Program-made: the position numbers and the translations under genes | Notes under the pieces: generated by a model | The model's database searches: none | Told to the model about the DNA's origin: nothing | The model's input: only the letters and a program-made list of their open reading frames with translations | Shown: one piece after another, positions 32,410-39,930 of the stretch | How the letters are laid out: the number at the start of each line of letters is the position of its first letter | Position numbering within the stretch: position 1 is the stretch's first letter | Assembly: GCA_025929805.1 (NCBI GenBank) | Contig: JAICPP010000001.1 | Location: forward strand, 1-39,930 | Direction of reading: 5' to 3' | Source of the DNA: Gemmatimonadales bacterium | GTDB lineage: Bacteria > Gemmatimonadota > Gemmatimonadetes > Gemmatimonadales > GWC2-71-9 | Length of the DNA: 39,930 bases

Positions 32410-33744
32410 CTATTCAGAGATCCCGGAGTCAGAGCGCTCCGAGTCGAACAGATCCTCGATCCGTTCCCGCGGCCTGGCGACCCACCACTTCCCGCTATCG
32501 ACGATGACCTCGGGCGGCCGCGGGCGAGAGTTGTAGTTGGATGCCATCACAAAGCCGTATGCGCCCGCCCCCAACACCGCCAGCCCGTCACCGGCTTCCA
32601 GGCCGGGCAACATCCGATCGAGGGCCAGAAAGTCCCCCGTCTCGCATACCGGGCCAACGACATCGACCCGGTTAGCAGGGCGTCCCCTCTCCTCCAGCTC
32701 GATGATCTCGTGGTATGCCTGATAGTGGCTGGGTCGCACCAAGTCGTTCATTCCTGCATCCACCACCACGAACTCTTTCCCACCGGAATGCTTGCGGTAG
32801 AGGACGCGGGTCAGCAGCAGGCCGGCGCTACCAACCAGAAACCGTCCGGGCTCCAAATAGACCATGAGTCCGGTTGCGGCGAGATGTGGCACCACCGCGG
32901 CACCGAACTGAGCCGGCTCGATCGAACGTTCCTCGGCATAGCGGATGCCCAACCCTCCGCCGATGTCGAGAACCCTGAGCGAGGTCACTCCCCGCAGCCG
33001 CAGGCGCTGCGCCAGTTCACGGAGCCGGCCGATGCCCTGGATGAACGGCTCCGTATCCACGATCTGGCTGCCCAGGTGCATCGCGAGGGTGGTGAGCTCG
33101 AGTCGTGGGTGTCGCAGGATGTACTCGGCGGCCGGCAGGACCTGATCGGTCGGAACACCGAACTTCATTCCGCTCTTGCCGGTGGAGATGTACGGATGGG
33201 TATCGGTGGTCACGTCCGGATTGACTCGTATCCCCACCTGAACCGAAAGCCCTTCGCGCTCAGTAATTCGGCCGAGCAGCTCCAGCTCTTCCAGAGACTC
33301 CACGTTCAGGTGCCCGATGCCGGCTTTGGCAGCGGAGAGCAGCTCGTCGGCCGTCTTCCCTACCCCGCTGAAGACAATCTGATCGGGGGTGAAGCCGGCG
33401 GCGAGCGCTCGATGCATCTCGCCAACAGACACGATATCGGCGCCTGCGCCGAGCTCCTGCAGGATTCGGAGTACCGCCAGATTACCATTGGCCTTGACGG
33501 CAAAACAAATCCGATGCGGTAGGGGAGCGAGTGCGCGGTCCAGTGATCGGTAGCGGCTCCGAATCGACTCGGCGTTGTACACGAAAACTGGAGTGCCCAC
33601 CTGATTCGCTATCTCGGTCAGCGGAGCCCCGCCGAGAAGCAGCGTGGCAGCATCCCGTGTAAGTCCAGCATCTTCAAGGAGCGCGGAAGTTCCTGCCCCG
33701 CTGCCCCGCTGCCCCGCCGCCCTACTTAGTACGCCTTCGCCCAC
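32410..33744 (-). CDS. lysA: Diaminopimelate decarboxylase
   Basis: LysA decarboxylates meso-diaminopimelate to lysine. The 444 residues are a PLP barrel with Lys84 in FAVKANGN, the phosphate-binding GGGLGIRY, LEPGRFLVG, and the active-site GPVCETGDFLA of the dimer interface. The only usual start codon before the conserved part is a GTG at 33744 inside proS (19-base overlap, GAGG four bases upstream). From that start the first 35 or so residues are unconserved. Residues about 9-18 are encoded by a GCGGGGCA octad repeat, so the N-terminus was probably rebuilt by repeat insertion. Confidence 0.93.
   Translation of the reverse strand: MGEGVLSRAAGQRGSGAGTSALLEDAGLTRDAATLLLGGAPLTEIANQVGTPVFVYNAESIRSRYRSLDRALAPLPHRICFAVKANGNLAVLRILQELGAGADIVSVGEMHRALAAGFTPDQIVFSGVGKTADELLSAAKAGIGHLNVESLEELELLGRITEREGLSVQVGIRVNPDVTTDTHPYISTGKSGMKFGVPTDQVLPAAEYILRHPRLELTTLAMHLGSQIVDTEPFIQGIGRLRELAQRLRLRGVTSLRVLDIGGGLGIRYAEERSIEPAQFGAAVVPHLAATGLMVYLEPGRFLVGSAGLLLTRVLYRKHSGGKEFVVVDAGMNDLVRPSHYQAYHEIIELEERGRPANRVDVVGPVCETGDFLALDRMLPGLEAGDGLAVLGAGAYGFVMASNYNSRPRPPEVIVDSGKWWVARPRERIEDLFDSERSDSGISE
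33694..33722 (-). repeat. GCGGGGCA octad repeat at the proS/lysA junction
   Basis: On the minus strand, starting 3 bases after the proS stop, GGGCG is followed by three perfect tandem copies of GCGGGGCA. The unit length matches the GGCGGTAN octads at 23732. It is translated as part of the unconserved lysA N-terminus. There is no opposing arm nearby. Confidence 0.75.
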
Positions 33745-35174
33745 ACGGCCTCGGCCACGCTAGGACGGCCGCACCACATGCATTTGGTGGGCGCCACGGA
33801 GGAGCGGAACTCCTCATCGGGAAGAACGCGGATGGTCGCCTTGGTTTGCTCCTTGATTTCCGCCTCGCACGCGGCGGATCCGCAGAATCCGCCATACACC
33901 AGGCCACCCTCGTTTTCCATCTTGGCGATGAACTGCTCCTTGGTCGCTCCCCGCAGCGTAGCTGCCTCACGCCGGGCCAGCGCTGCCTGGAACAGGTCGG
34001 CTTGCAGTTTGTTCATGGCGACGGTGATGGCGCTGGCGACGCCTTCCATCAAGATGGTTTCCTTTTTGCCCCCGGTCCGGCGGGCCAACACGACGGAGCC
34101 GGATGACACATCTCGGGGACCCAGCTCCAAGCGGAGCGGGACTCCCCGTCCTTCCCATTCGTAATATTTGGCGCCGGGCTTCATGTCGTCCCGCGCATCC
34201 AGGTGCACGCGCATACCGGCCGCTGCCAGCTCCTTCCGCACCCGGTCCGAGGCTTCCATGACCGCGGTGCGTTCCTCGGCGGTCTTGTAAATCGGAACGA
34301 TGACGACCTGGTACTGGGCAAGCCGGGGGGGACAGACCAGGCCCAGGTCGTCGCTGTGCGTCATGATGAGCGCGCCGACCATGCGGGTGGACGCTCCCCA
34401 TGAGGTACTCCATACGTGGTCCAGGTCTCCGTTGGCCGTCTGGAAGGTGACCTCGAACGCACGGGCGAAGTTCTGACCCAGATTGTGGCTGGTGCTGGCC
34501 TGGAGCGCCTTGTTGTCCTGCATCAGCGCTTCGCAGCTGTAGGTGCGCAGCGCGCCGGCGAAGCGCTCACTGTCTGTCTTGCGCCCGGTGATCACCGGCA
34601 TGGCCATCCACTGTTCCATGAAGGTCCGGTAGACGCCCAGCATCCGGATGGTCTCCTCCTCGGCTTCCGCCTCGGTAGCGTGAGCCGTATGACCCTCCTG
34701 CCAGAGGAACTCGGTGGTTCGCAGGAACAGCCGGGTGCGCATCTCCCAGCGGACCACGTTGGCCCACTGGTTGATCAGGATCGGGAGATCGCGGTAGCTC
34801 TGGATCCATTTGGCATACATCGCGTAGATGATCGTTTCCGATGTAGGCCGGATGATCAGCGGCTCGTCCAGCTCCTTGCCGCCGCCGTGAGTCACGACGG
34901 CAACTTCGGGCGCAAACCCCTCTACGTGCTCCGCCTCACGCGAGAGGAAACTCTGCGGAATGAAGATCGGGAAGTAGGCGTTTTGGTGGCCGGTATCCTT
35001 GAACATCTGATCCAGGGCGCGCTGCATCTGCTCCCAGATGGCGTAGCCGTTGGGGCGGATCACCATGCAGCCCCGCACCGGACTGTAGTCCGCCAGCTCG
35101 GCGCGGGCGATGACTTCGTTGTACCAGGCGCTGAAATCGGCGGCCCGGGTGGTGAGTGCCTTGTTCTCAGCCAT
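33726..35174 (-). CDS. proS: Prolyl-tRNA synthetase, archaeal/eukaryotic type
   Basis: ProS charges tRNA-Pro. The 482 residues belong to the short ProRS type (class without the inserted editing domain) common in archaea, eukaryotes and some bacteria. Visible are the class II motifs YSPVRGCMVIRPNGYAIWE, RPTSETIIY, RWEMRTRLFLRTTEFLWQEG, and the anticodon-binding domain. The C-terminal zinc-like module has FCGSAACE and KCMWCGRP and ends with the family-typical Ala-Tyr terminus (VWAKAY). The ATG overlaps the hisS stop by 8 bases, and lysA starts within its last codons. Confidence 0.95.
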   Translation of the reverse strand: MAENKALTTRAADFSAWYNEVIARAELADYSPVRGCMVIRPNGYAIWEQMQRALDQMFKDTGHQNAYFPIFIPQSFLSREAEHVEGFAPEVAVVTHGGGKELDEPLIIRPTSETIIYAMYAKWIQSYRDLPILINQWANVVRWEMRTRLFLRTTEFLWQEGHTAHATEAEAEEETIRMLGVYRTFMEQWMAMPVITGRKTDSERFAGALRTYSCEALMQDNKALQASTSHNLGQNFARAFEVTFQTANGDLDHVWSTSWGASTRMVGALIMTHSDDLGLVCPPRLAQYQVVIVPIYKTAEERTAVMEASDRVRKELAAAGMRVHLDARDDMKPGAKYYEWEGRGVPLRLELGPRDVSSGSVVLARRTGGKKETILMEGVASAITVAMNKLQADLFQAALARREAATLRGATKEQFIAKMENEGGLVYGGFCGSAACEAEIKEQTKATIRVLPDEEFRSSVAPTKCMWCGRPSVAEAVWAKAY

Positions 35175-36468
35175 GTATCCGGCTCTTTATGATCTCCACT
35201 GCAGAGGCTTGAGCTATTGCTTCCTGTGCACCGCTCGCCAGATCCCGGAGGATCAACTCCCCTCGGGACCGCTCATCCGGACCGACTACAACTGCCAGTC
35301 GCGCAGTCCGCGCATCAGCGAGCTTGAGCTGCTTCCCCACAGCTTGAGGGCTTAACGCATACTCGACCCGGAGGCCAGCATCCCGCAGCTGGTGGGCCAG
35401 TGCGAGGACGTGACTCAGATCCTCCTTGGTAATGAACGCCAGAAAGACATCGATGCCACTGACGTCGGCCGGCATCCTTTCCTTCTCCTTGAGCAGCTCG
35501 GCCAACACGACGTCACCCATACCAAATCCGAGGGCTGGAAGGTCCACGCCCCCAAGATCCCGAAGTAGATGATCGTATCTGCCGCCGCCGCAGATCGCGC
35601 GCAGCGTACGTCCCGTGTCGAACAACTCGAAGACGATCCCGGTGTAGTACGCCAGTCCCCGTACGATGGTAAGATCGATCTCCAGAAACTCTGCGAGCCC
35701 CATTTGACCCAGCGCCTGGTACGCCTGGCGCAAGGGTTCGGCTGTGGTAGCCAGCTCCGGTGACCGCCCAAGCTCGGATTCCAGTTGTTCCCAGCCCCTG
35801 ATTCTGGACACCTCCTCGAGGTCGAGTACTGTCGCTGGAGCGAACACCTCCGGGCGCGAGGAAAACTCCTCGAGCTGTTCCCGTCGCATCCGTTCCACCT
35901 TGTCCATGAACTCATAGGCTTTCGGCAGGCTTTGAAGTGGTACCCCCCGGTACCGCAGAATCGCCGTGAGCACGCGCCGGTCCGATAATCTTACCCGGAC
36001 GTCCTGAGGTCCGAGCCCAAACGCACGCATGACATCGATGGCGAGCGCGATGATCTCCGCGTCCGCCAGCGGGCTCGCCTCACCAATCAGATCGCAGTTG
36101 AGCTGGAAGTGTTCTCGAAGTCTCCCCCGTTGCTGCCGCTCATAGCGGAACAGCTGGGGGATCGAGAACCACCGGATGGGCTTCCTCAGTTCGCCGGCAC
36201 GGGCCGCTACCATGCGGGCCAGCGTCGGGGTCATCTCCGGTCGCAGCGCGACATCCCGATCTCCCTTGTCTCTAAAACTATAAAGCTGCCCAACGATCTC
36301 CTCACCACTCTTGGTGGTATACAGATCCAATGGCTCGAGCGGCGGCCCATCGTACTCCTCGAACCCGTATCCGTGGGCCACCGTCCGCCAGGTGTTGAAG
36401 ATGTGAGACCGGAGCGCGAGATCGGTGGGGTAAAAATCACGAAAGCCCGGCAGGGCCTTGGGTTTCAT
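35167..36468 (-). CDS. hisS: Histidyl-tRNA synthetase
   Basis: HisS charges tRNA-His. The 433 residues show class II motif 1 (LPGFRDFYPTD region), motif 2 QLFRYERQQRGRLREHFQLNCDLIG, the histidine-specific RGLAYYTGIVFE, and motif 3 around LGFGMGDVVLAELL, then the anticodon-binding domain. It begins the hisS-proS-lysA run. The ATG lacks a ribosome site; a TATACT box sits 6 bases before it. The upstream -35 region falls inside the heptad repeat arm that flanks the four-helix-bundle remnant. Confidence 0.95.
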   Translation of the reverse strand: MKPKALPGFRDFYPTDLALRSHIFNTWRTVAHGYGFEEYDGPPLEPLDLYTTKSGEEIVGQLYSFRDKGDRDVALRPEMTPTLARMVAARAGELRKPIRWFSIPQLFRYERQQRGRLREHFQLNCDLIGEASPLADAEIIALAIDVMRAFGLGPQDVRVRLSDRRVLTAILRYRGVPLQSLPKAYEFMDKVERMRREQLEEFSSRPEVFAPATVLDLEEVSRIRGWEQLESELGRSPELATTAEPLRQAYQALGQMGLAEFLEIDLTIVRGLAYYTGIVFELFDTGRTLRAICGGGRYDHLLRDLGGVDLPALGFGMGDVVLAELLKEKERMPADVSGIDVFLAFITKEDLSHVLALAHQLRDAGLRVEYALSPQAVGKQLKLADARTARLAVVVGPDERSRGELILRDLASGAQEAIAQASAVEIIKSRIHG

Positions 36469-36474
36469 GGGGGG

Positions 36475-36503
36475 AGTATAAAACGGTAAGCGGTGAGCGG
36501 GAA
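36475..36503 (-). promoter_or_regulatory. Predicted leaderless promoter of hisS
   Basis: On the minus strand TATACT (36480-36475) ends 6 bases before the hisS ATG. The -35 position (36503-36498, 17-base spacer) reads TTCCCG, a weak match provided by the heptad repeat. The -10 box matches 5 of 6, so the repeat may have replaced or weakened the original -35 box. Confidence 0.4.
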
Positions 36504-36520
36504 GAAGAACGGTAAGCGGG
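36484..36520. repeat. Left arm of heptad inverted repeat flanking a four-helix-bundle remnant
   Basis: Tandem 7-base units CGGTAAG, CGGTGAG and CGGGAAG, then AAGAA and another CGGTAAG unit, lie 15 bases upstream of the hisS start. The part from 36491 to 36520 is similar, with small gaps, to the minus strand of 36811-36844 on the other side of the pseudogene. Confidence 0.75.
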
Positions 36521-36775
36521 TCTGCGCTGTTCGCTCAGCTGCAACATGCTCTCCTGTCCCTGCCCCTCAACATCGCCGGTGGATAATCTTTCGGTGACTC
36601 ACCAGGCTTTACGCATTACCTGCGAATCGCATATGGTTCTGCCGTCGAGACGGGAGAGCTGCTCGAAATTGCGCCCAAGGCAAATGTCATTAGAGTGGAC
36701 GCTGGCGGCGGTATACTGAACCGCAGCTACAGGACACAACGTCTGCTCTTGGGTATGCTGCGTCGCAGGAATGCA
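36521..36775 (+). pseudogene. Decayed four-helix-bundle (23S rRNA intervening-sequence-type) protein gene
   Basis: One reading frame starting at 36521 reads SALFAQLQHALLSLPLNIAGG, a TAA stop (36584-36586), then SFGDSPGFTHYLRIAYGSAV and later NRSYRTQRLLLGMLRRR. This is the order of conserved segments in the TIGR02436-type four-helix-bundle family (QL-RRAALSVPLNIAEG, FLRIA-GS--E, RLLLGLLR). The first 30 or so residues are missing and the heptad repeat arm takes their place, with no start codon. The frame otherwise stays open. Family members lie inside some 23S rRNA genes or stand alone, with poorly known function. This copy is not expected to make protein. Confidence 0.7.
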
Positions 36776-36810
36776 GGTAAATTACTCCTGGTCATTCCTC
36801 TACGCTGCTT

Positions 36811-36844
36811 CTTCCCGGTTCACGTTTTTCTTTCCCGCCTACCC
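36811..36844. repeat. Right arm of heptad inverted repeat, ending at the folC stop
   Basis: On the minus strand this arm reads GGGTAGGCGGGAAAGAAAAA followed by CGTGAACCGGGAAG, and it aligns with the left arm 36491-36520 with small gaps. It ends three bases before the folC stop. The arms are thus opposed around the four-helix-bundle remnant, like terminal inverted repeats. The rest of the 378-base gap between hisS and folC holds nothing else that I can recognise. Confidence 0.6.
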
Positions 36845-36846
36845 TT

Positions 36847-38085
36847 TTAGGGTTCCATCCCCAACGCCGTCATCACGTCTCCGACCGTGTGAAACGATCC
36901 TGTCACCAGCATCGTACCCGCCCCTGCTTGAACCCGGGCCATCGCCTCATGAAAGTCGGGTATCAAGGTCCACTCGGCCCGGGGCGGAGGGCGGGAAGGA
37001 TCACGCAGCCACCGTCGTAGCCATTTGATGTCCCACCCTCGCGCAGCTGCGGTCGGAGCAATCGTGAGGAAGCCGCGATCAATGACCTGATCCAGCTGGA
37101 CCAGCATCTCCGGCCAATCCTTGTCACCCAGAATCGAGACCAGGGCGTGCACTGGCCGGGCCGGCCGTATCGCCATCAGCGCCGCCACCAACGAACGCAT
37201 TCCGTCGGGATTGTGAGCCACGTCGAACAGCCAGCGACCTCTCCGGTCGAGCCGGCCGGGAACCCGTACCAGGCCGAAGGCCTGCTCCATCTGTTCCTGA
37301 GTTGGCCGGTAGGGGCTCGGCAATGCCGCAAGAATCCCCTGGGCCACAGCCGCGTTACGTCGTTGATGCGGACCGGCCAGACTGAGAGGACCACACCACT
37401 CGTAGTCGGGCGGAAGGACTCGAATGTCGGCTGTTCCCCGCGGGTCCGCACGGCGCACCGCCCGCTTGGCCTCCCGGCGCAGCACTTCAACCAATGCCGG
37501 GTTCCTCTCTCCCACTACGAACGGGACCCCCGGCTTGGCGATGCCGGCCTTTTCGCAGGCGATCAGCTCGAGACTATCGCCCAGGTACTTCATGTGGTCT
37601 CGCTCGATCTTGGTGATTCCACTGACCAGAGGGTGAACCACGTTGGTACTATCGAGCCGGCCCCCCAGTCCCACCTCGACGACCGCGATCTCGGCGCCCC
37701 GGGCGGCGAAATCGGCAAAGGCCAGGGCGGTGCTGGTCTCGAAGAACGTCGCTTTGCGCTCGAGTATCTTCGAGAGCAGGCGACTGGTCCACATCGCGAC
37801 AGCCTCCTCCGAGATGGGCACCCCACCCACCACGATTCGCTCCTGAAAGGAGACGAGATGCGGTGAGGTATAGAGCCCGACCTTCCAGCCCGCCTCACGC
37901 AGCGCCGCCGCCACTAAAGTGCAGACGCTTCCCTTGCCGTTGGTGCCGCCGACGTGGATGGACGGCATGACCTGGTGAGGATTTCCCAGCGACTTCAAGA
38001 GGACGCGGGTGGTCGCCAGCCCGAACTTGATGGTCGTGGTGCGGGGAAAGAGGAAATCGAGCGCCTCGTCGTAGGTCAGCGACAT
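36847..38085 (-). CDS. folC: Dihydrofolate synthase / folylpolyglutamate synthase
   Basis: FolC adds glutamate to dihydropteroate and then extends the glutamate tail of folates. The 412 residues are of the Mur-ligase type: P-loop GGTNGKGS (46-53), TSPHLVSFQERI, the VGLGGRLDSTNVV motif, the ERDHMKYLG segment and DVAHNPDG in the C-terminal domain. Length is normal. It follows accD after 83 bases, a gap that contains a strong GC-rich hairpin. The two genes may be co-transcribed; accD and folC neighbours are common in bacteria. Confidence 0.95.
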   Translation of the reverse strand: MSLTYDEALDFLFPRTTTIKFGLATTRVLLKSLGNPHQVMPSIHVGGTNGKGSVCTLVAAALREAGWKVGLYTSPHLVSFQERIVVGGVPISEEAVAMWTSRLLSKILERKATFFETSTALAFADFAARGAEIAVVEVGLGGRLDSTNVVHPLVSGITKIERDHMKYLGDSLELIACEKAGIAKPGVPFVVGERNPALVEVLRREAKRAVRRADPRGTADIRVLPPDYEWCGPLSLAGPHQRRNAAVAQGILAALPSPYRPTQEQMEQAFGLVRVPGRLDRRGRWLFDVAHNPDGMRSLVAALMAIRPARPVHALVSILGDKDWPEMLVQLDQVIDRGFLTIAPTAAARGWDIKWLRRWLRDPSRPPPRAEWTLIPDFHEAMARVQAGAGTMLVTGSFHTVGDVMTALGMEP

Positions 38086-38113
38086 CGCGTCCCGAGGGAA
38101 GTAGAGAACGACT

Positions 38114-38146
38114 GCGCCCCACCCATCTCACTGGTGGGTGGGGCGC
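38114..38146. other. Strong GC hairpin between accD and folC
   Basis: The arms GCGCCCCACCCA (38114-38125) and TGGGTGGGGCGC (38135-38146) form a perfect 12-base-pair stem with a 9-base loop. There is no T-run on either side, so it is not a classic terminator for accD. It could pause transcription, protect the accD message or reduce folC expression. Confidence 0.6.
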
Positions 38147-38168
38147 GAGAGCAAACGATCGCTCGGCC

Positions 38169-39035
38169 TCAGCTCAGTTCGGCAACCTCGACATGGGGAC
38201 GCTGACCCTGCATATGTCGCAGCAGCCGAGCAGTGGTATCCCGGAGCGAAGCCCGGGGGACCACGTCATCGATTTGGCCATGCTCGAGCAGAAACTCCGC
38301 CGTCTGGAAACCGTCGGGGAGATCCTGTCCGATGGTTTGTTTGATAACCCGCTGGCCGGCAAAACCCACGACAGCACCGGGCTCGGCGAGCACCACATCA
38401 CCCTGCATGGCGAACGAGGCCGAAACCCCACCAGTGGTAGGATCGGTGAGGATGGAGATGTACGGAATGGATTCCCGGTGGAGCTGCGCGATGGCGGCGG
38501 ATGTCTTGGCCATCTGCATCAACGAGAGAACCCCTTCCTGCATCCGGGCGCCGCCCGAAGTCGACACGATGACCAGCGGGGTCCTTTTTTCCAGCGAGCG
38601 GCGGGCCAGCCGCGCGATCTTCTCCCCCACCACCGAGCCCATCGATCCACCCATGAACCGGAAGTTCATCACGGCCAGGTTGAACGGGAGGCCGTCCAGC
38701 TTGGCCGTGCCGGTATATACGGCGTCAGCCTCCCCGCCCTTCTCGCGCGCGACCTCGAGCCGCTGGGGATAGTTCTCGAACTCCAGCGGATCGGCGGAGC
38801 GCAGGCCGGCGTACAGCTCTCGCCAGGATCCCGGGTCCGTGAGCAGCTCGATATAGTCCTCCGCACTGATCCGGCGATGATTGCCGCACTCGGGACAGAC
38901 GTTGAGAGCCTTTTCGAACTTCTCGCGGATATCGATATGCCCGCAGCTGTCGCACTTCTCCCAGGCGTCGGCAGGAATCTCCAGCCGTTCGCGCTGAGAC
39001 GTTCGTGGCTTGCGCTCCTTCTTAAACCATGCCAT
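38169..39035 (-). CDS. accD: Acetyl-CoA carboxylase carboxyltransferase, beta subunit
   Basis: AccD, with AccA, transfers the carboxyl group from biotin to acetyl-CoA to make malonyl-CoA. The 288 residues contain the N-terminal zinc ribbon (Cys28, Cys31, Cys47, Cys50 in CDSCGH and CPECGN) and a crotonase-like domain with SGGARMQEG and PTTGGVSASFAMQGDV. The ATG at 39035 gives the usual MAWFKK start; an ATG at 39044 adds three residues. Neither has a clear ribosome site. rodA lies about 110 bases upstream on the same strand. Confidence 0.95.
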   Translation of the reverse strand: MAWFKKERKPRTSQRERLEIPADAWEKCDSCGHIDIREKFEKALNVCPECGNHRRISAEDYIELLTDPGSWRELYAGLRSADPLEFENYPQRLEVAREKGGEADAVYTGTAKLDGLPFNLAVMNFRFMGGSMGSVVGEKIARLARRSLEKRTPLVIVSTSGGARMQEGVLSLMQMAKTSAAIAQLHRESIPYISILTDPTTGGVSASFAMQGDVVLAEPGAVVGFAGQRVIKQTIGQDLPDGFQTAEFLLEHGQIDDVVPRASLRDTTARLLRHMQGQRPHVEVAELS

Positions 39036-39146
39036 CACGGCCATAGAGAAGCAGGTGAAGAGGTTGGAGGGGTGGCATCCGACTCAAACCCCTGCAATTT
39101 CACTGGTGCCCTACGCTCGCGCCAGACCTCAGCGGGTAAGTGCCTC

Positions 39147-39930
39147 TCAGCCATCGGTATAGCCCGACAGCCTGGAGTCCCAAGCCACCCTGAGCGCCAA
39201 TCCCAGGCACAAGGAACATATGATAAAGAAGGAGCCGCCGTAGGAGAACAGCGGCAGCGGAATGCCGGTGATGGGCATCAAATTGACCGTCATGCCCACA
39301 TTCTCGAACACGTGGGTAAAGAAGAGGCCTACGATCCCGAAGACCGCCAGACTGCTGAACGAATCGGTGGCCCGCCGAGCAATCCGGATGAGCACCAGGA
39401 AGAGCCCCAGAAACAGGACCAGGGCCACCAGGACACCCACAAAGCCGAGCTCCTCGCCAACCACGGAGAAGACGAAGTCGGTGTGCTGTTCCGGCAGAAA
39501 AGCCAGTCGCTTCTGCGGTCCTTCGGTGTAGCCGGTGCCGAACCAACCACCCGATCCGATCGCAACCCGTGATTGTATGGCGTGGTATCCGGCGGCGCGC
39601 GGGTCAGCCTCCGGGTTGAGAAAGGTGAGCAGGCGGTTCTGCTGGTAGGGCGCCAGACGCTGCCATAGCGGCATGGCGATGGCGCCCATGGCCACGTTGG
39701 CGGTGAGGAATACGACCCAGTCCCACACGTAAGGCCGCCAGGCGATCAGAATCAGAACGAAGATGATGATCCAGACGCTCCAGGCCAGCGTGTTGAACGC
39801 CAACAGGAGACTGATGACCGGACTCGCCAGCAGAAAGAGCATGCGAGGCCGAACTCCGGCCCAGAACAGCATCGCGAAGAAGATTCCCACGAACACGAAG
39901 GCGCTGCCCAAATCCGGCTGTTTTAGTACC
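39147..39930 (-). CDS. rodA: Rod-shape peptidoglycan glycosyltransferase RodA, C-terminal part (partial)
   Basis: This is a SEDS-family enzyme that polymerises peptidoglycan during cell elongation. About 261 residues are present; the N-terminal part lies past the window edge. The fragment begins LKQPDLGSAFVF and contains at least six membrane helices. It has the large outer loop (QSRVAIGSGGWFGTGYTEGP, then LPEQHTDFVFSVVGEELGF) and the closing MPITGIPLPLFSYGGS, all typical of RodA rather than FtsW. A rod-shaped cell is suggested. About 100 bases without recognisable features separate it from accD. Confidence 0.92.
   Translation of the reverse strand, partial: VLKQPDLGSAFVFVGIFFAMLFWAGVRPRMLFLLASPVISLLLAFNTLAWSVWIIIFVLILIAWRPYVWDWVVFLTANVAMGAIAMPLWQRLAPYQQNRLLTFLNPEADPRAAGYHAIQSRVAIGSGGWFGTGYTEGPQKRLAFLPEQHTDFVFSVVGEELGFVGVLVALVLFLGLFLVLIRIARRATDSFSSLAVFGIVGLFFTHVFENVGMTVNLMPITGIPLPLFSYGGSFFIICSLCLGLALRVAWDSRLSGYTDG

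Noticed and set aside
31639..33522. A 627-codon open frame on the plus strand opposite guaA and lysA
   Set aside because: It is antisense to two well-conserved genes, has no recognisable domain and crosses a repeat-bearing intergenic gap. High GC content makes long antisense frames common.
36521..36775. The four-helix-bundle gene as an intact coding sequence using an alternative start
   Set aside because: A TAA interrupts the frame between two conserved segments and no start codon precedes the N-terminal conserved part.
38193..39572. A 459-codon plus-strand open frame opposite accD and rodA
   Set aside because: It is antisense to two certain genes, shows no family signature and has shadow-like composition.

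Overview
The window is a gene-dense, GC-rich bacterial chromosome segment made almost entirely of housekeeping genes. GWxTD-domain and DUF2911 proteins, a lipoprotein carrying Ig-like and M8-type protease domains, and the style of the trp/pur/his genes point to Gemmatimonadota or a close relative. That placement is inferred from gene content, not from a database search. I see no phage, insertion sequence, CRISPR array or plasmid functions.

Layout. 1-1935 (minus): trpC-trpF-trpB (trpB runs off the window edge), divergent from lexA. trpD follows separately and converges on lexA. 3836-17632 (plus): truA, an HtrA-type protease, then a long tightly overlapped cluster purB-purC-psd-pssA-purS-purQ-(zinc-ribbon protein)-purL-purF-ppdK. 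17650-21601: a small WYL-like protein (minus), purE-purK and a DUF2911 protein (plus), and a class V aminotransferase (minus). 21815-23299: a secreted Ig-like/M8 lipoprotein. 23355-23715 (minus): tmRNA with its terminator. 23856-27929 (minus): a coupled operon dus-larB-corA-diguanylate cyclase. 28037-30680 (plus): a PTS IIA (PtsN-like) protein and a GWxTD protein. 30691-36468 (minus): hisS-proS-lysA, then guaA. 36847-39930 (minus): rodA (partial), accD, folC.

How the genes work together. purB, purC, purS/Q/L, purF and purE/K supply most of de novo IMP synthesis, and guaA takes XMP to GMP. purF and several other biosynthetic steps release PPi, which may explain the PPi-linked ppdK at the end of the cluster. 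The phospholipid pair psd-pssA is embedded between purC and purS. trpB/C/D/F give most of the tryptophan pathway.

The least ordinary material lies between genes. Degenerate tandem 7- or 8-base repeats, often arranged as inverted arms, occur at five gene junctions: lexA/trpD, the ssrA upstream region, guaA/lysA, lysA/proS and hisS/folC. At hisS/folC the two arms enclose a decayed four-helix-bundle (23S rRNA intervening-sequence-protein type) gene with an internal stop. This resembles a small mobile-element-like unit and is the best candidate here for an undescribed system. Four genes (truA, dus, ptsN, hisS) also show a promoter -10 box 6-8 bases before the start codon, which predicts leaderless transcripts.
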